45,926 nucleotides of DNA from NCBI RefSeq assembly GCF_006345825.1, contig NZ_VCIX01000076.1, positions 1 to 45,926 of the forward strand, in the 5' to 3' direction. This stretch comes from Paenibacillus paridis (GTDB lineage Bacteria; Bacillota; Bacilli; Paenibacillales; Paenibacillaceae). Positions 36,601 through 43,410 of this stretch are shown here, in pieces. The notes under the pieces were generated by a model. The model was not told where the DNA came from. It was given only the letters and a program-made list of their open reading frames with translations, and did no database searches. A program made the translations under genes and the position numbers. Within the stretch, counting starts at the first letter, position 1, and each line of letters opens with the position of its first letter.

Positions 36601-38644
36601 TAGCGCGGGCGGAACATTGCAAGAGACAATTACGAATATTCCGGGCACAACGACGTTAGAGGCGCTAAAGGCAGCGATTACGCCAGCAGCAGGTGCGACG
36701 GTTAAGGTCTACGAAGCAGATGGGACAACAGCAGCATCAACTTTGGCAACAGGCTATAAGGTCATCGTTACAGCACAGGATGGCGTAACACAGGTTACGT
36801 ATACGGTAACGTTAGGGAAAACGGTGGCGACACTAACTTCGACACTCGGCACCGTAAGTGCAACGGGCACAGGCAATGAAACGATAACAGCCATTCCATA
36901 TGGTACAACTTTGGCAGCGCTGAAAGCAGCGATCACGCCAGCAACGGATGCGACGTTTGAAGTGTACCATACAGACGGAATAACGGTAGCTACAGTGTTA
37001 GCGACAGGTAATAAAGTCATCGTCACTGCCGAGGATGGCGTAACGCAGGTTACGTATACGGTGACGGTACTGAAAAAGACAGATGCGTCACTAACTTCGA
37101 CACTCGGCACCGTAAGTGCAACGGGCACAGGCAATGAAACGATAACAGCCATTCCATCCGGTACAACTTTGGCAGCGCTGAAAGCAGCGATCACGCCAGC
37201 AACGGATGCGACGTTTGAAGTGTACCATACAGACGGAATAACGGTAGCTACAGTGTTAGCGACAGGTAATAAAGTCATCGTCACTGCCGAGGATGGCGTA
37301 ACGCAGGTTACGTATACGGTGACGGTACTGAAAAAGACAGATGCGTCACTAACTTCGACACTCGGCACCGTAAGTGCAACGGGCACAGGCAATGAAACGA
37401 TAACAGCCATTCCATCCGGTACAACTTTGGCAGCGCTGAAAGCAGCAATCACGGTTGTAGCAGATGCGACGTTTGAAGTGTACCAAGCAGACGGTGTAAC
37501 GGTAGCAACAGAATTAGCGACAGGCAATAAAGTCATCGTTACTGCTGAGGATGGCGTAACGCAGGTTACGTATACGGTGACGGTGAATGAAGCAACAGCT
37601 CCACCCTATAACGGAAGCAATGGCGGAAGTGTTGTTCCTACTCCAGCTAAAGTGACGTCGAAAGACGGCAGTCTAACCCTTCCAGTAGGATCAATTGGCG
37701 AGGTAAGCTTGGAAGAGCGCTTCACGATTACCGTTCCAACAGGGGCAGTTAATCAAGAACTGAAATTAACGATTACGAAATTGCTAGATTCCAAAAATGT
37801 TCTAATTAATAAAGAGGTTCTTGCAAGCTCGGTATATGAAGTATTGAAAAACATCCCGGGTAATTTCATCAAGCCTGTAACGCTCACCTTTGCTTTCGAT
37901 GCAAACAATGTGAAGAGCGGCCAAGGGGTTGCGATCTTCTATTTCGATGAAGGGAAGAGGGAATGGGTAGAAGTGAAAGGCAGCAAGACAAGCGGGAATG
38001 TGATTTCAGTAGAGGTTAATCACTTTACGAAATTTGCGGTTCTTGTTGTAGACCAATCGACAGGACTTCCCGTGTCTGAGGGAACAACGCCTGCTGAACT
38101 TAGTGATATCGCAGGTCACTGGGCTGAAGCAAGCATCAAGCAAGCAGTAAAAGATGGTATTGTGAATGGCTATGTGGACGGAACGTTCAAGCCAGGTAAA
38201 ACGATTACCCGTGCAGAATTCACAGTCATGCTGATGAAAGCATTGAACGCTCAGGAAGCAGGAGCGGAGCTGACCTTCACAGATAAAGCGGACATTGGCA
38301 TTTGGGCGCAGGCTGCGGTAGCACAAGCAGTGCAAGCTGGCATTACAAGCGGTTATCAGGATGGTACCTTCCAGCCGAATGCCAATATTACGCGGGCTGA
38401 GATGGCAACGATGATTGGGAAGGCATTCGAACTGACACTTGACCCGAATGCAGTCACCTCTTTCGCAGACGATTCATTGATTCCAGTCTGGGCCAAAAGT
38501 GCAGTAGCCGCTCTGAAAGAGCGCGGCGTAGTGAAAGGTACAGGAGCGAACACATTCAATCCTCGTGCACAAACAACAAGAGCGGAAGCGGTTGTTATGC
38601 TTCTGAATACGTTGAATCTAGTAAACGGAAATAACGATATGTAA
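33698..38644 (+). CDS. SLH-anchored surface protein with GLUG, InlB-like and repeat domains
   Basis: This is a 1648-residue secreted wall protein. A Sec signal peptide ends near VSA-ASG (about 37). The module GLUG repeats (about 43-297), InlB B-repeat/Listeria-Bacteroides repeat (about 298-377) and an 86-residue beta unit (about 378-465) is followed by a linker domain. The same order then returns: GLUG (about 560-878), InlB-like (about 879-954) and four 86-residue units (to about 1301). A ZU5-like segment (LPVGSIGEVSLEERFTITVP) and three C-terminal SLH domains (about 1467-1648) complete it. The SLH domains would hold it to pyruvylated secondary wall polymer. ATG 33698 is preceded by GGAGGAGA. 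It is likely an adhesin or structural surface protein; no enzyme domain is seen. Confidence 0.9.
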   Translation: MSTGFRASKKVTSIILAMLMVLGGFNGLFDRGNQVSAASGVEFAGGEGTSSEPYLIETAAQLDEVRNGNFTKYFKLIADIDLSGYAEGEGWEPIGNFSEKFYGHLDGNGFKISNLTINRPEGTYLGLFGVIHDLGYITNIGLEDIDIVGDSYAGGLAGYNSGTITSSYTTGSMDVKTNVGGLVGENRRTIHNSYSNVSVKAWGYAGGLVGWNYSAIHNSYVTGKVTGSFSGGLVSTSENIVQDSFYDSDTTGQNDTGKGIGKQTSEMKNPSTYANWDDAYWGFDPDVNEGYPYLKAFYREVNYDGNGNTGGTVPNENNVYSKNATVTVIGDIDPSDPLVKTDYVFVGWNTLADGSGTSYVSADTFSITENTTLYAQWLSTKATLTSGFGTVSTGGTATETITSIPGDVTLDEFKAVITPATNATFEIYEADGTTVATTLASGNKVIVTAQDGATKITYTVTMNAINVIATAAISGVPAPVAYEVPVRGTSTDEYTTSIVWSPEAASRFAEGETYTATLTITPQRGHVLTGVPSNFFTIAGATVVTNSADSGVVTATFPATGTIFSGGSGTIEDPYLIATAAELNQVRNFLDSSFKLTADIDLSGYAEGEGWMPIGYNDYQFEGNFDGNGYTITNLKISRQGTDHPVGLFGLISDGTVRNVILENIDVGGGTYVGGLAGANSGTITNSGVITGSVQGVQAGGGLVGVNARIITNSFFAGSLSGATRYAGGLVGYNYGTISNSLSTGSISGQHRTAGGLAGRNDGSISDSYANGSVNGERFAGALVGENSDSTVNNSYATGAVTGEGSLGGLVGTNGGATNSFYDSETTGQTSSGTSGGTGLTTANMKLQTSYAGWDFVQTWAIDSSINNGYPYLRSSQLHHVTYNGNGETDGDLPSAETAYVRGTTVSVIGNTGNLVKSGYTFAGWNTLADGTGKSYSASDSFTITASKTLFARWVNATATLASTIGTVSAGGTLQETITNIPGTTTLEALKAAITPAAGATVKVYEADGTTAASTLATGYKVIVTAQDGVTQVTYTVTLGKTVATLTSTLGTVSATGTGNETITAIPYGTTLAALKAAITPATDATFEVYHTDGITVATVLATGNKVIVTAEDGVTQVTYTVTVLKKTDASLTSTLGTVSATGTGNETITAIPSGTTLAALKAAITPATDATFEVYHTDGITVATVLATGNKVIVTAEDGVTQVTYTVTVLKKTDASLTSTLGTVSATGTGNETITAIPSGTTLAALKAAITVVADATFEVYQADGVTVATELATGNKVIVTAEDGVTQVTYTVTVNEATAPPYNGSNGGSVVPTPAKVTSKDGSLTLPVGSIGEVSLEERFTITVPTGAVNQELKLTITKLLDSKNVLINKEVLASSVYEVLKNIPGNFIKPVTLTFAFDANNVKSGQGVAIFYFDEGKREWVEVKGSKTSGNVISVEVNHFTKFAVLVVDQSTGLPVSEGTTPAELSDIAGHWAEASIKQAVKDGIVNGYVDGTFKPGKTITRAEFTVMLMKALNAQEAGAELTFTDKADIGIWAQAAVAQAVQAGITSGYQDGTFQPNANITRAEMATMIGKAFELTLDPNAVTSFADDSLIPVWAKSAVAALKERGVVKGTGANTFNPRAQTTRAEAVVMLLNTLNLVNGNNDM
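36829..37602 (+). repeat. Three near-identical 258-bp tandem repeats in the S-layer gene
   Basis: The string GACACTCGGCACCGTAAGTG recurs at 36841, 37099 and 37357, a period of exactly 258 bp (86 codons). Copies 1 and 2 are almost identical; copy 3 diverges mainly towards its 3' end. An older, diverged copy precedes them. The identity points to recent duplication or gene conversion. Confidence 0.92.
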
Positions 38645-38692
38645 TTAGCGGCTAAGTGCTGTGTGTTTATTAATGAAAATTAAATAATAAAC

Positions 38693-38737
38693 AGAAGAGC
38701 TCTAGAATCTGTAATAGATTCTAGGGTTCTTTTGTTT
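38693..38737 (+). terminator. Intrinsic terminator after the S-layer gene
   Basis: CTAGAATCT (38702-38710) pairs with AGATTCTAG (38716-38724), flanked by partially pairing AGAAG/GTTCT arms and followed by TTTTG and TTTT. Confidence 0.8.
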
Positions 38738-39007
38738 TAATAACATCAATCTAAATGGCATTACATAGAAGAGTCTGCGGATACAACGTAGGGAGTTTTT
38801 CTTTAATTAAAGAAACACGATGATAAAATCATGCTCATTTCTAATTGGATTGTTAAGGTGTCTTCATGTTATCTTTTATTCAGATCAGGAGTGAGACAAA
38901 TGGGGGCAGCAGCTTCCTGCAAGTTTATTTATACTACACACTAATAGAAGGACATCAGTGTTACATTGATGAAAATAACTTTAAACGACAAATGATTGGG
39001 AGAGGAT
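38738..39007 (+). other. Leader region of the hybrid kinase gene
   Basis: About 270 bp between the terminator and the kinase start. It is AT-rich and includes one short frame with a strong Shine-Dalgarno (see 38900-38944). No clear sigma-A promoter with good spacing was found. Confidence 0.4.
38900..38944 (+). CDS. Possible 14-codon leader peptide
   Basis: ATG 38900 follows AGGAGTGAG at good spacing and encodes MGAAASCKFIYTTH before TAA. It lies about 60 bases before the hybrid kinase start. The only support is the ribosome binding site and the position; it may be chance. Confidence 0.25.
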   Translation: MGAAASCKFIYTTH

Positions 39008-42000
39008 ATGAAGCTACAACGGGAACCGATCACATTAAGAAAACAATGGACAGTACTAATCGGAATGATAGCTGTCTTCACCGTCGTTACATCACTATTT
39101 ATCTATGAATGGCTAAAAGATTCTACGTATCAGTACCCGGAAGCGCAAGCAGGGGTGTTGGATGCCAGAGAATGGGATTTTGCGAAACAAGGGATTGTAC
39201 CGCTTCGGGGAGAGTGGGAATTTTATGAGAACAAGCTTCTGATCCCGGAAGATTTCCTGGTTAATGGTAAGGCACTGGAAGCGGAGCGCCGAATCGTTCG
39301 AGTTCCTGGAGGTTGGAAGGGAGTCGTCTCCTCCGGCAGCGGATATGGTGCGGGTACGTACCGTTTACGCATAGAGGTTAGCGACCCGGATTTTTATAGC
39401 CTTAGAGGCAAAAAGATCCGCATGTCGAGTCACATCTACATTGACGGATCAGACTTAGGCGGTTCTGGAAAACCGGATTTGTCGGCAGATCGATTTTCAC
39501 CTAGCAACCTTCCAATATTTAATACGATTAAAGCGGACTCCGAATCAATTGAAATCATCATTCAGATCGCTAGTTACCGGTATCTAGAAGGCGGTTTGGT
39601 GCAAGCCCCTGAATTTGGTTTAACCGCAGATGTAATGGCGAGGCGTGATAATGCCCGTCTGGCAGATATGATTGTCATTACCACCATGCTGGTATTCGGT
39701 ATTTATTTTGCAGGTATGTTCAAGCAATGGGGAAAGGAGCCTTATCTCGCCTTTTTTAGTTTGTTCTGTTTGTCATTAGGGTTGTTTTTCAGCTTTGACA
39801 ACGAAATCGTCGTGGCAACCCTTTTCCCAGCGATGTCCTTCCTAATATTGCAGAAAATGCTCTTTATTCTGCCTTGCGTTTCCGTCTTATCGTTTGCTCT
39901 CTATGTCTACATGTACCTGAATTATAAAAAAAGCTTGGAATTTAAGTGGTTGAGCTGGGTTTCTTATGCATGCCTTGCCTTATTCATTGGCGTTCCGAAC
40001 GAATATTTAGTTAATCTGCTTTGGTTGGGGATTGTTCTGCAAATCACTGCCTTCGCTTTCATTATTCGGTGGATTTTCCGTTATCGGAATGGCGGAGTTC
40101 AAATTTACTATATTTTGTTAGGTCTATTTTTCCTAATTATTAGTTGGGTGTATGCCCAGACCCGTTATCAGTTGGCGTTGGATAACCCTTATTACATGAT
40201 CGTAACGCCGTTGCTTCTCGTTTTATCGCAATCGTTCCTCATGTCGGACCGGGCTCAAGAGGCGTTCTTGCAAAATGAGCAGTTGGCCGAGCAACTTATT
40301 GCGTACGATCGTCAAAAAGACGAGTTTCTCATTCACACCTCGCACGAGTTCAAGACGCCGCTGCATGGCATTATCAATCTGGCGCAGGTGGTCATTGATC
40401 AAAATGGAGAAGAGATGGCGCAGCGGCATCGCGAAAATCTGGACTTCATTATAGCCCAAGCGACCCGCTTGTCTACGTTGGTGAATGATATTATCGATTT
40501 TCAAAGCTTGCAGAGCGGCAGCCTGATGTTCCACAATCGATTCTTCGACGTCAGCGGTACGGTGCAGGCCACACTCGAAGCACTGAAATTTTTGCGCAGA
40601 AACGATCAGGTGCAGCTTGTTAATCAGGTACCTCCGGGAACCTTTTATCTGTTCACCGACGAAAATCGCCTGAAGCAAATTCTTGTGAACTTGGTTGGCA
40701 ATGCGTTGAAATTTACGGAAAAGGGCAGCATAGCGGTTGCTGCAGAGGTTCGAGATAACTGGCTGCGTCTGACGTTTGTGGACACCGGCATTGGGATGAA
40801 CGAAGAGCAGCAACGTGGGCTTTTCAAAGTTGATCTCTATGAAAGCGGCGAGGAGCCAGCAGTTTCTTCGTTTCAATCTTCTGGTTTGGGTCTGAAAATA
40901 TCGAAGGCGCTTGTGGTGCAAATGGGCGGTGAGCTGGAACTGAGTTGGTCGGAGCCAGGAAGGGGTTCTGTGTTTGAGCTGCGGCTGCCGGAGGCGACCG
41001 CAGCGCAGAGAGAACTGGGGACCATCCGGGGGGAAGACGTTGTCGGTCTGGAGCCGCAACAGCTGTCTGGGGCAAGCTCGCTAACGACGGAAGAGACATT
41101 ACCTGATGCGGAAGAGCGATTCGGCGATGTGAAGATTTTGCTGGTAGATGATGATTCCTCCAATATTAAGGTGCTGCAGGAGTTGTTTGCATCCAGTCGC
41201 TATCACGTTCTTGTAGCGTACAATGGAGCGGACGCACTTAAGCTGATTCAGCAGCATCGCGACGATTTGTCACTTGTCCTGCTCGATGTGATGATGCCCG
41301 AGCTCTCTGGGTATGAAGTATGCAGGCGCATAAGGGAAGAGAATCCGCTCTATCAGCTGCCGGTCTTGCTTCTAACAGTGCGCAACTCGCCTGCCGATAT
41401 CGCGTTGGGTTTCGAGGTGGGAGCTAATGATTTTCTGGTGAAGCCGTTCAACGGTAAGGAACTGCTGGCCCGGGTGCAGACGCTGCTGCAATTAAAGGAA
41501 GCCGTCGAGCAGGCCATTCGAATGGAGACACTGTTTCTGCAATCTCAGATTAAGCCGCATTTTATCTACAACGCGTTGAGTGGAATTATTTCGTTATGCT
41601 ACAGCGATGGCGCGCGGGCAGGCAAGCTGTTAGGTGAATTCAGCAACTATTTGCGGTTCAGTTTTGATATTGACCCTCGCCATGCCAAGGTCAGTCTAAA
41701 ACGCGAGCTCTCTCTCACCAAATCCTATATCGAGCTGGAGAAGGCCCGTTTCGGCACGCGGCTGAATGTGGAGTGGGATGTGGATATTCAGACGGAGACG
41801 TTGATTCCGGCGTTGATTCTGCAGCCTCTGGTCGAAAATGCGATTCGCCATGGTTTAATGAAGCGTCTATCGGGAGGCACGGTAGTCATTCGCGCGAAGT
41901 TGGAGCCGCTGGGCCTACGGATTACGGTTCTGGACGATGGGGTCGGCATGACTGCAGAGGAGAAGGATCGGATCTTTATGCCGGATCGGCTTGATGGTAG

Positions 42001-42151
42001 CATTGGCATGATTAATGTGCATAAGCGGCTGTTGAATGAATTCGGGCAAGGCTTGCGGGTCGAGAGCTTTCAGGGGAAGGGCACAACCGTTGCCTTCCTG
42101 ATTCCTCTGCGCGCGGGAGTGGCGGGCCTGACGGAGAGGCGGGAGAAGTAG
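39008..42151 (+). CDS. 7TMR-DISM hybrid sensor kinase with two kinase cores and a receiver
   Basis: This is a 1047-residue membrane signalling protein. It has an N-terminal helix, an extracellular DISMED2-like domain (about 55-205; LRGEWEFYENKLLIP, VPGGWKGV) and seven membrane helices (about 215-415). The first kinase core has HisKA His446 in HTSHEFKTPLHGI and HATPase NLVGNALKFTEKG with SSGLGLKISKAL. A receiver follows with Asp760 in LLDVMMPELSGYE and VKPFNGKELLARV, then a LytS-like second core (His851 in QIKPHFIYNAL, HATPase with LQPLVENAIRHGL). ATG 39008 lies after GGGAGAGG; TTG 38996 is an alternative. It almost touches the BTAD response regulator gene, its probable partner. Its sensor half resembles that of the kinase at 26597-28756. 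Confidence 0.92.
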   Translation: MKLQREPITLRKQWTVLIGMIAVFTVVTSLFIYEWLKDSTYQYPEAQAGVLDAREWDFAKQGIVPLRGEWEFYENKLLIPEDFLVNGKALEAERRIVRVPGGWKGVVSSGSGYGAGTYRLRIEVSDPDFYSLRGKKIRMSSHIYIDGSDLGGSGKPDLSADRFSPSNLPIFNTIKADSESIEIIIQIASYRYLEGGLVQAPEFGLTADVMARRDNARLADMIVITTMLVFGIYFAGMFKQWGKEPYLAFFSLFCLSLGLFFSFDNEIVVATLFPAMSFLILQKMLFILPCVSVLSFALYVYMYLNYKKSLEFKWLSWVSYACLALFIGVPNEYLVNLLWLGIVLQITAFAFIIRWIFRYRNGGVQIYYILLGLFFLIISWVYAQTRYQLALDNPYYMIVTPLLLVLSQSFLMSDRAQEAFLQNEQLAEQLIAYDRQKDEFLIHTSHEFKTPLHGIINLAQVVIDQNGEEMAQRHRENLDFIIAQATRLSTLVNDIIDFQSLQSGSLMFHNRFFDVSGTVQATLEALKFLRRNDQVQLVNQVPPGTFYLFTDENRLKQILVNLVGNALKFTEKGSIAVAAEVRDNWLRLTFVDTGIGMNEEQQRGLFKVDLYESGEEPAVSSFQSSGLGLKISKALVVQMGGELELSWSEPGRGSVFELRLPEATAAQRELGTIRGEDVVGLEPQQLSGASSLTTEETLPDAEERFGDVKILLVDDDSSNIKVLQELFASSRYHVLVAYNGADALKLIQQHRDDLSLVLLDVMMPELSGYEVCRRIREENPLYQLPVLLLTVRNSPADIALGFEVGANDFLVKPFNGKELLARVQTLLQLKEAVEQAIRMETLFLQSQIKPHFIYNALSGIISLCYSDGARAGKLLGEFSNYLRFSFDIDPRHAKVSLKRELSLTKSYIELEKARFGTRLNVEWDVDIQTETLIPALILQPLVENAIRHGLMKRLSGGTVVIRAKLEPLGLRITVLDDGVGMTAEEKDRIFMPDRLDGSIGMINVHKRLLNEFGQGLRVESFQGKGTTVAFLIPLRAGVAGLTERREK

Positions 42152-42152
42152 G

Positions 42153-43286
42153 ATGATGAAAGCCATGGTTGTAGACGATGAGTTGCTGGTAGCGGAGCAA
42201 ATCGACAGAATGCTGGTCAATGCCGGAGTAAAGGTGCTTGGTTGCTGCGTAAATCCTCATGAGGCGCTCCAAATGGCGAAAACGCTTCAGCCCGATGTGC
42301 TGTTTCTGGATATTGAAATGCCGGAGCTGAGTGGGCTTGAGATTGCGGAGATGGTCTATGCGGACAAGCTTGATCTGGAGGTCGTGTTCATTACGGCCTA
42401 CAATCAATACGCGATTGATGCTTTTCGAGTGAATGCGATCGACTATTTGTTGAAGCCGGTGATGGAAGAGGATTTGCAGCGTTCACTGGAACGGGTCGGA
42501 AAAAGACGGCGGCATCGTGGCGAAGCTGTAGACAACGGCAGTCAACGGACGGGTATCGTAGAGCTGTTCGGCAAGTTCGCACTGCGTTTGGATGGCGGTC
42601 AGGAGCCGGTTCGATGGGTTACATCCAAGTGTGCAGAGTTGCTTGCATTTATGCTGCTGCAGCCCTCGGAGAAGGAACTCAGCAAGTGGGAGCTGTTCGA
42701 GGCGCTCTGGCCAGCCCAGAATGCAGAGAAGGCAGGCATCAACCTTCGAAGCACAGTAAGCAGAATCAACAAGACGTTAAGGGATTGCTGCTTGGGGGTG
42801 TCGCTAGCTTCAGTGAAGAATGGCTACAGGCTAGTCTTATCCGCTGAAGCGCTGGCTGTGGACGCGATGGAATTGGAGCTTTTCGTGCTGAACGCCGTTG
42901 AACTGGGCCCGGTTAATTTGGCTCATGTCGAGCAGCTTGTACACCGCTGCAGCCTGCCGTTTCTGCAAGAATTCGACAGCGCTTGGTGCGAGCCTTACCG
43001 CAAGCAATATCGACAGTATTTCTTGCATTTGGGGAAAAAGCTGCTCATGTATTACGAGAAAGCCGAGGCGGAGCCGTTCAAGGCGCTGAGGCTGGCTGAT
43101 TCGCTAGTCGAACAAAGCCCGTACGACGAATTTCTGCGGGAAACGGCGCTGAAGCTGCATTATCGGATAGGCGGTTCCCAACGTGCGTCCGCCTACTATG
43201 AAGCATATGCCGAGTTGATTAATAACGAGGTGGGGACTTTGCCGGGCGATACGCTTACCGCGTTGCTTCGCGACTTAACCGATTGA
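42153..43286 (+). CDS. Response regulator with SARP-like HTH and BTAD domain
   Basis: This is a 377-residue transcription regulator. The N-terminal CheY-like receiver (about 1-120) has MVVDDELL, phospho-acceptor Asp53 in LFLDIEMPELSG, TAYN and LLKPVMEEDL. An OmpR-type winged helix (about 135-230; WVTSKCAELLAFMLLQP, LFEALWP, NLRSTVSRINKTL) and a C-terminal bacterial transcriptional activation domain (about 240-375) follow, as in SARP regulators. The combination receiver-wHTH-BTAD is common in Paenibacillus downstream of 7TMR-DISM hybrid kinases. It starts one base after the kinase stop. A terminator follows, so the next surface-protein gene has its own promoter and may be a target. Confidence 0.92.
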   Translation: MMKAMVVDDELLVAEQIDRMLVNAGVKVLGCCVNPHEALQMAKTLQPDVLFLDIEMPELSGLEIAEMVYADKLDLEVVFITAYNQYAIDAFRVNAIDYLLKPVMEEDLQRSLERVGKRRRHRGEAVDNGSQRTGIVELFGKFALRLDGGQEPVRWVTSKCAELLAFMLLQPSEKELSKWELFEALWPAQNAEKAGINLRSTVSRINKTLRDCCLGVSLASVKNGYRLVLSAEALAVDAMELELFVLNAVELGPVNLAHVEQLVHRCSLPFLQEFDSAWCEPYRKQYRQYFLHLGKKLLMYYEKAEAEPFKALRLADSLVEQSPYDEFLRETALKLHYRIGGSQRASAYYEAYAELINNEVGTLPGDTLTALLRDLTD

Positions 43287-43294
43287 TTTTCATG

Positions 43295-43328
43295 AAGGAA
43301 CCTGTAGTTTTAAGCAGGTTCCTTTTTT
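43295..43328 (+). terminator. Intrinsic terminator after the BTAD regulator
   Basis: AAGGAACCTG (43295-43304) pairs with CAGGTTCCTT (43315-43324), followed by TTTT. Confidence 0.92.
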
Positions 43329-43410
43329 GTTTTGCCACAATTTTGCAACATCGCTCCAGTTATAATGTCACAGTAGTGTAGATCATCATGAAGGCGAGTG
43401 GGAGAAAACA

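Noticed and set aside
36754..37536. 260-codon minus-strand frame opposite the S-layer gene repeats
   Set aside because: It repeats with the same 258-bp period as the sense gene, so it is an artefact of the repeat; no start signal is visible.
36829..37602. CRISPR-like array
   Set aside because: The repeats are 258 bp, contiguous and in frame with the coding sequence; there are no spacers and no cas genes.
38866..39108. 80-codon plus-strand frame overlapping the hybrid kinase start
   Set aside because: No Shine-Dalgarno and it overlaps the kinase in another frame; protein composition is unremarkable.
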